Below are positions 45,520 to 56,504 of a stretch of 64,000 nucleotides of DNA, piece by piece. Position numbers and translations under genes: made by a program. The notes below the pieces were generated by a model that saw nothing but the letters and a program-made list of their open reading frames with translations, was not told the DNA's origin and did not search any database. How positions within the stretch are numbered: position 1 is the stretch's first letter; every line of letters begins with the position of its first letter. Source of the stretch: Rhodovulum euryhalinum (GTDB lineage: Bacteria; Pseudomonadota; Alphaproteobacteria; Rhodobacterales; Rhodobacteraceae); contig NZ_SLWW01000004.1 of the NCBI RefSeq assembly GCF_004342445.1, positions 62,001 to 126,000 on the forward strand, read 5' to 3'.

Positions 45520-46503
45520 ACGCGCCCGGTTCCGCCCCTCTTCACGCCCCGTCCGCGCTTTGGCGACCAGGTGCCGCCCGCGATCTTTCCACCCGTGCTC
45601 GGGGCGCTGGCACTTGGCCTTGCCTGGCGGCGCGCGGCAGAAACACTTGCGGTTCCGGGCGCGGTCGCAGACCTGATCCTGGGCGCGATGACACTGCTTT
45701 TCCTGTTTTGTGCAATGGCCTATGCGGTGAAATTCGCACGCAGGCCGGGTGTCCTGCCCGAGGATTTGCGGGTGCTGCCGGGCCGCGCCGGGCTGTCGGC
45801 GATGGTGCTGTCGGTCTATCTGGTGGCGGCGGCGCTGGTGCCGATCGCACCCCGTGCGGCGCTGGTGCTGCTGGGTGCGGGCTTTGCGCTGCACGGGGGT
45901 CTCGTTCTCCTGGTGCTGCGCGCGCTGATCGCAGGGCCGCCCGGGCAACGCCGGGTGACGCCGGTCTGGCACCTGCAATTCGTGGGCTTCATCGTTGGCG
46001 CGGTGCCGGCGCAGGCGTTGGGCCTTGCCGGGTTTGCGACCGCGATCCTCTACGCGACCGGCGTGGCGGCGCTGGCGATCTGGGGGGCGAGCCTCGTGCA
46101 ATTCGTGCGCGAGGACGTGCCCGCGCCGCTGCGCCCGCTGCTGGCGATTCATCTCGCGCCCGCGAACCTGTTGGGCACCGTGGCGATCCTGACGGACAAG
46201 ACCGGGCTCGCATGGGTCTGCGCCGGGCTGGCCGTGCTGCTGGCCGCCCTCCTGCTTGTTCGGGGGCCCTGGCTTCTCCGGGCGGGGTTCTCTCCGTTCT
46301 GGGGCGCGCTCACCTTCCCGCTTGCGACGTTGGCGAGCTTCCTTCTGGCGATGGCGGCGGCGGGGCAGGGCGCGGGGTTCCGCATTGCCGGTGGCCTTGT
46401 GCTTGTCGCCGCGACGCTTGCGATTGCACCGATCCTGTTCAAGGTGATGCAGGCTTGGGCAAAGGGCGGTCTGGGGGCCAGGACCAACGCGGCCCGGGCG
46501 TGA
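45517..46503 (+). CDS. TehA/SLAC1-type (TDT family) transporter
   Basis: 328 residues, about ten membrane helices. The N-terminal PPAIFPPVLGALALGLAWRR with the conserved FPP..G pattern, and the repeated helix-loop layout, fit the tellurite-resistance/dicarboxylate (TDT) and anion-channel family. Substrate unknown. Its TGA overlaps an in-frame GTG of the CooA-like regulator gene, so the two may be cotranscribed with cowN. Confidence 0.82.
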   Translation: MTRPVPPLFTPRPRFGDQVPPAIFPPVLGALALGLAWRRAAETLAVPGAVADLILGAMTLLFLFCAMAYAVKFARRPGVLPEDLRVLPGRAGLSAMVLSVYLVAAALVPIAPRAALVLLGAGFALHGGLVLLVLRALIAGPPGQRRVTPVWHLQFVGFIVGAVPAQALGLAGFATAILYATGVAALAIWGASLVQFVREDVPAPLRPLLAIHLAPANLLGTVAILTDKTGLAWVCAGLAVLLAALLLVRGPWLLRAGFSPFWGALTFPLATLASFLLAMAAAGQGAGFRIAGGLVLVAATLAIAPILFKVMQAWAKGGLGARTNAARA

Positions 46504-46535
46504 CCGCGCGCGGGGTCCCGTGCCAGCCTGCGCCG

Positions 46536-47162
46536 ATGCAGGGTCCGCACCATCCCCATTCGGCCCTGGCGTCGCAGCTTGGTGGCGGGCGCCGCCGTCG
46601 CCATGGGCCGGGCGAGACCATCGCGCGGCCCGATGCCGGGGTAGACCGGCTGTTCCTGCTGGAATCCGGGCTGGCCCGGATCAGCCTGACCGGCGCCGCG
46701 CGTGAGTTGACGCTGGGCTATCTGCGCCCGGGCAGCCTGTACGTCACCCATACCCGCGCCTGGGTCGAGGCGCTGGACCCCTGCACGATCGTGTCATGGC
46801 CGGTCGGTGACATGCTGGCGCTGGTCACCCGCCAACCCGAACTGGGGCTTGCGGCGTTCCGCGAGGTGGGGCTGCTGTTGCGCGGGGCGCTGGACGTGAT
46901 CGAGGATCTGGCGTTCCGCCCGGTGGAGTCGCGCCTTGCCCGGTTCCTGCTGGCCGAGCGGCAGATCCAGGGCAGCGACCGGCTGCGCCTGATCGACAGC
47001 ACCGAGTCGCTGGCGAGCGTGCTGGGCACCACGCGCCAGACGCTGTCGACGCTGCTGACGCGGCTGGCGCGCAGCGGCGTGATCGAGCGTCCCGACCGGC
47101 GCCACCTGGTGCTTCTGGATATCGCCCGGCTGGAGGCGTTGGCCGAACTGTCGCCTGGCTGA
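46536..47162 (+). CDS. CooA-like Crp/Fnr family regulator (candidate CO sensor)
   Basis: 208 residues from the ATG at 46536; a GTG at 46500 overlapping the upstream stop would add 12 residues. The effector part GLARISLTGAARELTLGYLR aligns, from memory, with Rhodospirillum rubrum CooA, and YVTHTRAWVEA aligns without gaps with CooA FCMHSGCLVEA. His72 thus matches the heme ligand His77, while the ferric-state ligand Cys75 is Val70. The recognition helix TTRQTLSTLL matches CooA SSRQTTSTAL at R, Q, T, S, T. Directly upstream of cowN, whose promoter carries a CooA-type site. Confidence 0.78.
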   Translation: MQGPHHPHSALASQLGGGRRRRHGPGETIARPDAGVDRLFLLESGLARISLTGAARELTLGYLRPGSLYVTHTRAWVEALDPCTIVSWPVGDMLALVTRQPELGLAAFREVGLLLRGALDVIEDLAFRPVESRLARFLLAERQIQGSDRLRLIDSTESLASVLGTTRQTLSTLLTRLARSGVIERPDRRHLVLLDIARLEALAELSPG

Positions 47163-47165
47163 CAG
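47148..47165 (+). promoter_or_regulatory. CooA-type operator in front of cowN
   Basis: CTGTC-GCCTGGCT-GACAG, perfect half-sites with the TGTC-N8-GACA spacing of the R. rubrum CooA sites. It overlaps the end of the regulator gene. A TAGATA -10-like element at 47187-47192 predicts a start near 47199, putting the operator centre at about -42, the class II activation position. Confidence 0.65.
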
Positions 47166-47234
47166 ATCGGATCCCCCCGGCTGTCCTAGATACGCCCCGA
47201 TCGCCAAGAAACTGCCCGAAAGGACCGCCTGCCG

Positions 47235-47513
47235 ATGACCGACCAGACCCCCGATCGCTATGTCAGTTTCTGCGGACTCGACTGCACCGCCAATGCCGAC
47301 CGGTTGATGGAGATGCTGGCCGCGCGGATGGCCGGGAACGAGTCGCGCTGGGTGGGCTATTTCGAGAAGAAGCTGGCCGAAAAGGCGCGCATGGGCACCG
47401 ACAACCTGTTCTTTGCGGGGGCGCAGGTGAACGCGCTGCGGGCCTTCTTCGAAGAGGTGGGCGACGAGGCAGCGCTGGCGCTGCTGTGGGATCTGGAACA
47501 GAACTGCTGCTGA
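47235..47513 (+). CDS. cowN: N2 fixation-sustaining protein CowN
   Basis: 92 residues. The opening DRYVSFCGLDCTANADRLME, the central YFEKKLAEKAR and the ending ALRAFFEEVGDEAALAL plus EQNCC match the CowN family, which protects nitrogenase from carbon monoxide and allows growth on N2 when CO is present. AAAGGA lies before the ATG. Nitrogenase genes are not in this window; the CooA-like gene and operator just upstream suggest CO-dependent expression. Confidence 0.88.
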   Translation: MTDQTPDRYVSFCGLDCTANADRLMEMLAARMAGNESRWVGYFEKKLAEKARMGTDNLFFAGAQVNALRAFFEEVGDEAALALLWDLEQNCC

Positions 47514-49064
<1,551 letters not shown>

Positions 49065-49133
49065 CATGCCTGGGACTCCTGTTCCACCAAGGGGTTCCGC
49101 CGCGATGTTCGGGCATGGCGGCGCGGTCCTGCG

Positions 49134-50348
49134 GTGACGCCGTCCGCCCGCCACGCCGCTGCGATCTGCATCCTCGACGACTGGCTTGCCGGTGCGCCGG
49201 TCGAAAGGCTTTTGACCACCTGGGGCCGGCAGAACCGCTATGCCGGTGCGAAAGACCGCGCAGCGATCCGCGACCTGGTGTTCGAGGTGCTGCGCTGTCG
49301 GCAGTCCTTTGCCGCGCTGGGCGGCGCTGACACCGGGCGGGGGCTTGTTCTGGGTCTGCTGCGCAGCGCGGGCGCCGATCCCGATACGGTATTCACCGGC
49401 GAACGCCACGCGCCCGCGCCGCTGACCGAGCGGGAACGCGCTGCACCGCCGCCGTTGACCGATCTGCCCGAAGAGATCGCCTGCGACTGTCCCGCGGACC
49501 TGGCGCCGGTCCTGCGCGAGAGTCTGGGGGCCGATTTCCGCCCGGTGATGGAGGCGCTGCGCCGCCGCGCGGCAGTATTCCTGCGCGCGAACCTGCGGCG
49601 CACCACCCGCGATGCCGCCGCCGCCGCGCTGGCCGAAGAGGGGGTCGAAACGCGGCCGCATCCGCTGTCACCGGCCGCGCTGGAGGTCACGGCGAATGCC
49701 CGCCGGGTGCAGCAGAGCCGCGCCTATGCCGAGGGCCTTGTCGAGTTGCAGGATGCCGCCTCGCAGGCGGTGGCCGACCTGATGCCGCTGGCCCCGGGCG
49801 ACCGCGTGCTGGACTATTGCGCGGGCGGGGGCGGCAAGACGCTGGCGCTGGCCGGCCGGGTTGCGGCGCGGTTCCACGCCCACGATGCTGCGCCGGAGCG
49901 GATGCGCGACCTGCCCGTCCGGGCGGGGCGCGCGGGTGTCGAAGTGACACTGCTCGGGGCGGGCGGCCTGGCGGCGGCAGAGCCCTTCGACCTCGTGCTC
50001 TGCGACGTGCCCTGCACCGGAAGCGGCGCCTGGCGTCGCAGCCCCGAAGCCAAGTGGCGCACCGGCCCTGCCGATCTGGCGCGGTTGACCGAAGTTCAGG
50101 CGCAGATCCTCGACCGCGCGGCGCCGCTGGTCGGGCCCGGCGGTGCGCTTGGCTATGCCACCTGCTCGCTGATCGGGGCCGAGAACGCCGCGCAGGTCGC
50201 GGCCTTTCTGGCCCGCCATCCGGGCTGGACGGTCGCCGCCGAACGGCGCCTGACGCCGCTGGATGGCGGGGACGGGTTCTATGCGGCGGTCTTGCGCCGC
50301 GGCCAGGCAGCGGTTCGTGCGGGGGGCGCCCCGTTAACACATGGTTAA
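49134..50348 (+). CDS. RsmB-like rRNA (cytosine-C5)-methyltransferase
   Basis: 404 residues: an NusB-like N-terminal domain (1-125) and a SAM-dependent methyltransferase domain. SAM loop VLDYCAGGGGKTLALAG; catalytic cysteines in DVPCTGSGAWRRSPE and YATCSLIGAEN. Family members methylate C967 of 16S rRNA. The start is a GTG at 49134 without a clear ribosome site, so it could be later. Confidence 0.88.
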   Translation: MTPSARHAAAICILDDWLAGAPVERLLTTWGRQNRYAGAKDRAAIRDLVFEVLRCRQSFAALGGADTGRGLVLGLLRSAGADPDTVFTGERHAPAPLTERERAAPPPLTDLPEEIACDCPADLAPVLRESLGADFRPVMEALRRRAAVFLRANLRRTTRDAAAAALAEEGVETRPHPLSPAALEVTANARRVQQSRAYAEGLVELQDAASQAVADLMPLAPGDRVLDYCAGGGGKTLALAGRVAARFHAHDAAPERMRDLPVRAGRAGVEVTLLGAGGLAAAEPFDLVLCDVPCTGSGAWRRSPEAKWRTGPADLARLTEVQAQILDRAAPLVGPGGALGYATCSLIGAENAAQVAAFLARHPGWTVAAERRLTPLDGGDGFYAAVLRRGQAAVRAGGAPLTHG

Positions 50349-50402
50349 CCGCCCTTGGCCCACACTGGAGCGCCGATCCGAATCCAGCCGGAGCAAGCCC
50401 CC

Positions 50403-52736
50403 TTGCCGCGTCCCGCCCCCGCCTTCCCGAGCCTTGGCCAAAGCGCCGCCGCCTATGCCGAACGGGCCTGGGCGATCCTTTTGTGCGGGATCGGGCTTGC
50501 GCTGATCGCGCGGGCGGTGCCGATGCCGTGGCTTGCGGTGCTCTTGTTGTCGGCGGCGGCGACGCTGGCCGCACTCGCCACCTTCCTGCGTATCGCCGAC
50601 ATGTGGGGCCGCCGGTTGCCGGCCGGCCGGCTGCGGCGGCTTTGTGCCGGGGCACCCGGCGCCTGCGTGCTGACCGACGGGCGGGGTCGGATCCTGCTGG
50701 CGAACACCGCGGCGCTGCGCCGGGTCCCGGCCAACCGCGGCCAACCGGTCGCCACGGCGTTCGCGGCGGTCTTTGCCGATCCCGATCGGGCGGTTGCCGG
50801 TCTTATCTCGGCCGCCGCGCGGGGCGAGAGCGCGGCGCATGCCCGTCCCGGGCCCGAGGGTGCGCTGCGTCTGACGGTCGAGCGCGCGGCGCCCGGCGTG
50901 TTCATCTGGCATCTCGATGGAGGCGAGCCGCCGGCATCCGACAGCGCGCTGCCGATGCTGCGACTTGACGAGTCAGGGCGGGTGCTGTCGCTGAACGCCG
51001 CCGCGCGGAACCTGCTGGGGCACATGCCGGCGACTCTCGACGCGCTGCGCCGCAACCGGCCGGCGGCCGCCCACCCCGATGGCGAGGAGATCGAGATCGA
51101 TACCGTCGAGGGCCCCTTGTGGCGGCGGCTGATGACCCTGCCGGGCCGGGATGGCCAGCGCGAACTTTACCTCTTGCCGCCCGGCAACGTCGCCGGTGAG
51201 GCGCGCCCCCCCGAGGGGCTTCTTGATGCGTTGCCGGTCGCGATCCTTCAGATCGACACCGACGGAACCGTGCGGCTGGCGAACGCCCGTGCGCGGCAGC
51301 TGCTGGGCGCCGAACCGGGCGAGGCGCTGAACCTGTGCGACCGCCTCGAAGGGCTTGGCCGCTCGGTTGGCGACTGGCTGGCCGAGGCGGCCGAGGGGCG
51401 TGCCAGCAACATGGCCGAGGTGCTGCGGGTTGCCCGCGATGACCGCGAGCTGTTCGTTCAGGTGGCGCTGGCGCGGATGGAGGGCAACGGGCTGGTCGTT
51501 GTGCTGCACGATGTCACCGAGATGAAGACACTTGAGGCGCAGTTCACGCAAAGCCAGAAGATGCAGGCGATCGGCCAGCTTGCGGGCGGTGTGGCGCATG
51601 ATTTCAACAACCTGCTGACCGCGATTTCCGGCCATTGCGACCTGCTGATGCTGCGCCATGACGCGGGCGATCCGGATTACGGCGACCTCGTCCAGATCCA
51701 CCAGAACGCCAACCGTGCAGCGTCGCTTGTCGCCCAGCTTCTGGCGTTCTCGCGCAAGCAGACGCTCAGCCCCGAGGTGCTGGACCTGCGCGACACGATG
51801 GGGGAACTGGCGCATCTGCTCGACCGGTTGGTGGGCGAACGGGTGCGGCTGCGCATCCGGCATGGCGATCAGCTTCCGCCGATCCGGGCCGACAAGCGCA
51901 AGCTGGAACAGGTCGTGATGAACCTTGTCGTCAACGCCCGCGACGCGATGCCGAGCGGCGGCGAGATACGGCTCGAGACCGCGGCGGTCGAGCTTGCGAG
52001 CGACCTTCACCGGGACCGCGCCGTGGTCCCCGCGGGCACCTATGCGGTGGTGCGCGTGATCGACAAGGGCGAGGGCATCCCGCCCGACCGCCTGCCCAAG
52101 ATCTTCGAGCCGTTCTTTACCACCAAGCGCCCGGGCGAGGGAACGGGGCTGGGGTTGTCCACCGTATATGGAATCATCAAGCAGACCGGCGGCTTCATCT
52201 TCGTCGACAGCCAGGTGGGCGCGGGCAGTACCTTCACCCTCTACCTGCCTGCCTATCGCGGCAGTCTCGACGAGACTACGGACACCGAGGCCGAGGGTGA
52301 GGACGATGCGCGCGACAGCGGCGTGATCCTCCTGGTCGAGGACGAGGCGCCGGTGCGTTCGTTCGCGGCGCGGGCGATGAAAATGCGCGGCCACACCGTT
52401 CTCGAGGCTGAAAGTGGCGAGCAGGCGCTCGAGATCCTCGCCGATCCCGGTCTCAAGGTCGACGTGTTCGTTTCCGACGTGGTGATGCCGGGGCTGGACG
52501 GGCCGGGCTGGGTCGCGCAGGCCTTGCAGGATCGTCCGGGCACCAGGGTGGTCTTCGTCTCTGGCTATGCCGAGGACAGCTTTGGCGAGATCCGGGCGCG
52601 CATCCCGAACTCGGTCTACCTGCCGAAACCGTTCTCGCTGGCCGACCTGACCACGACCGTCCAGCGCCAGTTGCGCGCACCGGCCGCCAAACCCGCCACG
52701 GGCGCCGGGCGTCAGGGCGCGGCGAGCGCCTCGTAA
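50403..52736 (+). CDS. cckA: hybrid sensor histidine kinase CckA
   Basis: 777 residues from a TTG at 50403 (GGAG 12 bases before); a TTG at 50355 in frame would add 16. Two membrane segments (about 25-75), PAS-like domains, then the HisKA helix with the phosphorylated His in AGGVAHDFNNLLTAISGHCD, HATPase (VVNARDAMPSGG, DKGEGIPPD, GEGTGLGLSTVYGI) and a C-terminal receiver (LLVEDEAPVRSF, phospho-Asp in VFVSDVVMPGLDG, Lys in YLPKPFS). CckA signals through ChpT to CtrA; the combination is diagnostic for alphaproteobacteria. Confidence 0.92.
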   Translation: MPRPAPAFPSLGQSAAAYAERAWAILLCGIGLALIARAVPMPWLAVLLLSAAATLAALATFLRIADMWGRRLPAGRLRRLCAGAPGACVLTDGRGRILLANTAALRRVPANRGQPVATAFAAVFADPDRAVAGLISAAARGESAAHARPGPEGALRLTVERAAPGVFIWHLDGGEPPASDSALPMLRLDESGRVLSLNAAARNLLGHMPATLDALRRNRPAAAHPDGEEIEIDTVEGPLWRRLMTLPGRDGQRELYLLPPGNVAGEARPPEGLLDALPVAILQIDTDGTVRLANARARQLLGAEPGEALNLCDRLEGLGRSVGDWLAEAAEGRASNMAEVLRVARDDRELFVQVALARMEGNGLVVVLHDVTEMKTLEAQFTQSQKMQAIGQLAGGVAHDFNNLLTAISGHCDLLMLRHDAGDPDYGDLVQIHQNANRAASLVAQLLAFSRKQTLSPEVLDLRDTMGELAHLLDRLVGERVRLRIRHGDQLPPIRADKRKLEQVVMNLVVNARDAMPSGGEIRLETAAVELASDLHRDRAVVPAGTYAVVRVIDKGEGIPPDRLPKIFEPFFTTKRPGEGTGLGLSTVYGIIKQTGGFIFVDSQVGAGSTFTLYLPAYRGSLDETTDTEAEGEDDARDSGVILLVEDEAPVRSFAARAMKMRGHTVLEAESGEQALEILADPGLKVDVFVSDVVMPGLDGPGWVAQALQDRPGTRVVFVSGYAEDSFGEIRARIPNSVYLPKPFSLADLTTTVQRQLRAPAAKPATGAGRQGAASAS

Positions 52737-53311
52737 AGCAGGAAATCCTCGGCCCGCGCCGTCCGCAGCATCGCCCGGGTCTCTCTCGAAAGCGCGGTGT
52801 CCATGACCGGCGAGCGATTGCTGCGTGGCAGAGTGATCGGTCCGCCGAGCCGCGACTCGAGAAAGGCGATCAGCGCGTCCGGATCGTCATGGCGGAACAG
52901 GTGATCGACGCCGCGCCCGTCCCGCCCCGGCGCCACGAACCGGGCCTGGGAGCCGAGATCGGCCCAGGGTGGCCGGGTCTCGGCTAGATAGGCGCGTACG
53001 AAAGCGTCGAAACCGATGCCCCGCGTGCTGGTGGGCTTGCCGTCCAGCGCAGGGCGCTGGCGATAGCGATACCAGCTTCTCAGCCAGTCCTCGGGTTCGC
53101 GGATCACCGCGGCCGTCTCGATGCCGGTGATCCCCGCCTCTTCGACCAGCGGCAGGAGCCGCGCCCGGAACCGGCGCAACGTCACGTGCTTGAGCCGGGG
53201 CGGGGCGCGCACCACCATGTCCGCACGATCGCACAGCGCCGCGGCCAGCGCCGTCGACCCGGTCTTGGGCACCGCCAGAACCGCAAGTCTTTCCCGCACA
53301 AAGAGCAGCAT
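52712..53311 (-). CDS. sulfotransferase-like protein
   Basis: 199 residues from the ATG at 53311, preceded by GGAGAGG. The PAPS 5'-phosphosulfate loop is LAVPKTGSTALAAAL, and IREPEDWLRSWYRYRQR matches the 3'-phosphate region. It would sulfate an unknown acceptor. Its 3' end overlaps the cckA stop on the opposite strand by 25 bases. In Rhodobacterales such genes are sometimes mislabelled gamma-glutamyl kinase. Confidence 0.75.
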   Translation of the reverse strand: MLLFVRERLAVLAVPKTGSTALAAALCDRADMVVRAPPRLKHVTLRRFRARLLPLVEEAGITGIETAAVIREPEDWLRSWYRYRQRPALDGKPTSTRGIGFDAFVRAYLAETRPPWADLGSQARFVAPGRDGRGVDHLFRHDDPDALIAFLESRLGGPITLPRSNRSPVMDTALSRETRAMLRTARAEDFLLYEALAAP

Positions 53312-53437
53312 CAGCCTCTCCGGTATGGCCCGGCAACCATGCCCGAGCCCCGTGAACGATTCCTTAACCGTTTCCGCGAATGCTGAAGCCACTCGAATTT
53401 GACTTGAAATGTTCGTGTTTTGATCTCATAGGTATGA

Positions 53438-53452
53438 GAACAAGAGGCGAAC
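53438..53452 (+). promoter_or_regulatory. SOS box upstream of recA
   Basis: GAAC-AAGAGGC-GAAC, the alphaproteobacterial LexA direct repeat with the same orientation relative to the gene as at lexA. It lies 51-65 bases before the recA ATG, just downstream of a weak TTGAAA-N17-CATAGG promoter (53404-53432). Confidence 0.85.
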
Positions 53453-53502
53453 AAGAGCGATCATTGCCGCCCGCTTCCGGGTGTGGAATAAGGATGGGAA
53501 AC

Positions 53503-54576
53503 ATGGGCACAGCGAACCTTCTCGACATGGTGGACAAGCGCAATTCCGACAAGCAGAAGGCCCTCGACTCGGCGCTCGCGCAGATCGAGCGGCAGTTCGG
53601 CAAGGGCTCGATCATGAAACTCGGCGCCGACAACCCGGTGGCCGAGATCGAGTCGACATCCACCGGTTCGCTCGGGCTCGACATCGCGCTGGGGATCGGC
53701 GGGCTGCCCAAGGGCCGGATCATCGAAATCTATGGCCCGGAAAGCTCGGGCAAGACGACGCTGACGCTGCATTGCGTGGCCGAGGAGCAGAAGAAGGGCG
53801 GCATCTGCGCCTTCGTCGATGCCGAGCACGCGCTGGACCCGATCTATGCCCGCAAGCTGGGCGTCGATCTGGACGAGTTGCTGATTTCGCAGCCCGATAC
53901 CGGCGAACAGGCGCTTGAAATCGTCGATACGCTGGTCCGCTCGGGCGCGATCAGCATGGTCGTGGTCGACTCGGTCGCGGCGCTGACGCCCAAGTCCGAA
54001 CTCGAGGGCGACATGGGCGATTCCAGCGTGGGCGTGCAGGCCCGCCTGATGAGCCAGGCGATGCGCAAGCTGACGGGCTCGATCAGCCGCTCGAAATGCA
54101 CGGTGATCTTCATCAACCAGATCCGCATGAAGATCGGCGTGATGTTCGGCAGCCCCGAAACCACCACGGGCGGCAACGCGCTGAAGTTCTATTCCTCGGT
54201 CCGGCTCGACATCCGCCGGATCGGATCGATCAAGGACCGCGACGAGGTGGTGGGCAACGCCACCCGCGTCAAGGTGGTCAAGAACAAGGTCGCGCCGCCG
54301 TTCAAGCAGGTCGAGTTCGACATCATGTATGGCGAGGGGATCTCGAAGACCGGCGAGTTGATCGACCTTGGCGTCAAGGCAGGCGTGGTGGATAAATCCG
54401 GCGCCTGGTATTCCTTCGGCGACGAACGGATCGGCCAGGGCCGCGAGAATGCCAAGCAGTTCCTCAAGGACAATCCCGACATCGCGCTGTCGATCGAGGA
54501 CAAGATCCGCGCCGCCCACGGGCTTGATTTTCACATGGGCGCCGAAGACGGCGACGAGGCGGTGATGGAGGCCTGA
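53503..54576 (+). CDS. recA: recombinase RecA
   Basis: 357 residues, standard length. Walker [10 protein letters not shown] at 78-86; the strand-exchange loops are in [19 protein letters not shown] and the L2 region [20 protein letters not shown], given within the 20-residue limit as [15 protein letters not shown]. The ATG at 53503 is chosen because AAGG sits 9 bases before it; ATG at 53494 is too close to that site. Central to recombination repair and to LexA self-cleavage; its SOS box links it to lexA at 9 kb. Confidence 0.97.
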   Translation: MGTANLLDMVDKRNSDKQKALDSALAQIERQFGKGSIMKLGADNPVAEIESTSTGSLGLDIALGIGGLPKGRIIEIYGPESSGKTTLTLHCVAEEQKKGGICAFVDAEHALDPIYARKLGVDLDELLISQPDTGEQALEIVDTLVRSGAISMVVVDSVAALTPKSELEGDMGDSSVGVQARLMSQAMRKLTGSISRSKCTVIFINQIRMKIGVMFGSPETTTGGNALKFYSSVRLDIRRIGSIKDRDEVVGNATRVKVVKNKVAPPFKQVEFDIMYGEGISKTGELIDLGVKAGVVDKSGAWYSFGDERIGQGRENAKQFLKDNPDIALSIEDKIRAAHGLDFHMGAEDGDEAVMEA

Positions 54577-54600
54577 TCCGGCCGTCACCGCGGAATGACG

Positions 54601-54630
54601 GGCCCGCCGGGGCGATTCGGCGGGCCTTTT
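54601..54630 (+). terminator. rho-independent terminator of recA
   Basis: 9-bp stem GGCCCGCCG/CGGCGGGCC, 8-base loop, followed by TTTT, 25 bases after the recA stop. Confidence 0.85.
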
Positions 54631-54686
54631 GCATGCGGGCCGGACATCCGCTTGACCGGCCATGCGCGGCGCAGTAGCCACCGCCC

Positions 54687-56501
54687 ATGGCGCGCGCACC
54701 CCTTCTTCAGCTTTCCGACATTTCGCTGACATTCGGCGGCGACCCCGTCTTTGCGGGGCTCGACCTTGTGATCCAGCCGGGCGACCGGGTGGCGCTGGTG
54801 GGCCGCAACGGTTCTGGCAAGTCGACGCTGATGAAGGTGATGGCGGGGCTGGTCGAGCCTGACAGGGGCGCGCGCGTCCTCTCGCCCGGCACCACCGTCG
54901 GCTACATGGAGCAGGATCCCGACCTGGCGGGCTTTGCCACGCTTGGCGATTTCGCGGCAAGCACGCTGGCCCATGGCGAGGAGTACCGGGTGGCTATGGT
55001 GGCCGAGGGGCTGAAATTCGACCCCGCGACGCCGGTGGCCACCGCCTCGGGGGGCGAGCGGCGGCGGGCGGCTCTGGCCAGGCTGCTGGCCGAGGCACCC
55101 GCACTGATGCTGCTGGACGAGCCGACCAACCATCTCGACATCGAGGCGATCGGCTGGCTGGAATCGCAACTGGCCGAGACACGCTCGGCCTTCGTGCTGA
55201 TCTCGCACGACCGTGCGTTCCTGCGCGCGCTGGCGCGCGCGACGCTCTGGATCGACCGGGGCGAGGTGCGCCGCCAGGAGCGCGGCTTCGAAGCGTTCGA
55301 GGAATGGCGCGACAAGGTCTGGGCCGACGAGGACGAGGCCCGCCACAAGCTTGACCGCAAGATCAAGGCCGAGGGCCGCTGGGCGGTCGAGGGGATTTCC
55401 GCCCGGCGCAAGCGCAACCAGGGGCGGCTGCGGGCGCTGCAGGCGATGCGGGCGGATCGCGCGTCGATGATCCGCCGGCAGGGCACCGCCGCGATGGCGC
55501 TGGAGGCCGGGCCGCAATCGGGCAGGCGCGTGATCGAGGCCAAGGGCATCTCGAAACGCTTTGCCGACCGCGTGATCCTGCGCGATTTCAGCCTGCGCAT
55601 CCACCGGGGCGAGCGGGTGGCCCTGGTCGGCCCCAACGGCGCGGGCAAGACCACGCTGTTGAAGATGCTGACCGGCGAACTGGCCCCGGACACGGGCGAG
55701 GTGATGCTGGGGACGAATCTCCAGATGGCGGTCTTCGACCAGAATCGCGACGCGCTCGACCCCGAAATGACGCTGTGGGAAAGCCTGACCGGCGACCCCG
55801 GGATGCGGGTCTCGGGCAAGGCCGACCAGGTGCTGGTGCGCGGCCAGCCGAAACACGTTGTCGGTTACCTCAAGGAGTTCCTGTTCGACGACGCGCAGGC
55901 CCGCGCGCCGGTCCGCTCGTTGTCCGGCGGGGAACGCGCCCGGCTGTTGCTGGCGCGGATCATGGCGCGGGAATCGAACCTTCTGGTGCTGGACGAGCCC
56001 ACCAACGATCTCGACGTCGAGACGCTGGACCTGCTGGAGGAACTGGTTTCCGAATTCGACGGGACGGTGCTGCTGGTCAGTCACGACCGCGATTTCCTGG
56101 ACCGGGTGGCCTCGACCACCATCGCGATGGAGGGCGACGGGCGGGCGACGGTCTATGCCGGTGGCTGGTCGGACTATCGCGCGCAGAGGACCGATCCGGC
56201 CCCGTCGCCGGCGTCCGTCAAACCGGCGGCCCCGGCCCCGAAACCGGTGGCGGCCAAGGCGAAGAAGGCGGCACAAGGCCTTACGTTCACCGAAAAACAC
56301 AGGCTGGACGCGCTGCCCGCCGAGATCGAGCGGCTTGAAGCCGAGATTGCCAAGCTTGAGGAACTGCTTGCGGAATCCGATCTTTTCATCCGCGAGCCGG
56401 TGAAGTTCAGGAAGGCGACCGAGGCGCTTGCCGCGCGGCAGGCCGCGCTGTCCGAGGCCGAGGAGGAGTGGCTCGACCTTGCCGGGAAGGCCGAGGGCTA
56501 G
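54687..56501 (+). CDS. ABC-F family ATPase (Uup-like)
   Basis: 604 residues with two ABC domains and no membrane span. Walker A sites GRNGSGKST and GPNGAGKTT, signatures ASGGERRRAAL and LSGGERARLLL, Walker B LMLLDEPTNHLD and LVLDEPTNDLD. The C-terminal coiled coil after about 540 (EIERLEAEIAKLEELLAESD) is the Uup-type DNA/ribosome-binding tail. ABC-F proteins act on ribosomes; Uup is also linked to precise transposon excision. Confidence 0.9.
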   Translation: MARAPLLQLSDISLTFGGDPVFAGLDLVIQPGDRVALVGRNGSGKSTLMKVMAGLVEPDRGARVLSPGTTVGYMEQDPDLAGFATLGDFAASTLAHGEEYRVAMVAEGLKFDPATPVATASGGERRRAALARLLAEAPALMLLDEPTNHLDIEAIGWLESQLAETRSAFVLISHDRAFLRALARATLWIDRGEVRRQERGFEAFEEWRDKVWADEDEARHKLDRKIKAEGRWAVEGISARRKRNQGRLRALQAMRADRASMIRRQGTAAMALEAGPQSGRRVIEAKGISKRFADRVILRDFSLRIHRGERVALVGPNGAGKTTLLKMLTGELAPDTGEVMLGTNLQMAVFDQNRDALDPEMTLWESLTGDPGMRVSGKADQVLVRGQPKHVVGYLKEFLFDDAQARAPVRSLSGGERARLLLARIMARESNLLVLDEPTNDLDVETLDLLEELVSEFDGTVLLVSHDRDFLDRVASTTIAMEGDGRATVYAGGWSDYRAQRTDPAPSPASVKPAAPAPKPVAAKAKKAAQGLTFTEKHRLDALPAEIERLEAEIAKLEELLAESDLFIREPVKFRKATEALAARQAALSEAEEEWLDLAGKAEG

Positions 56502-56504
56502 GCC

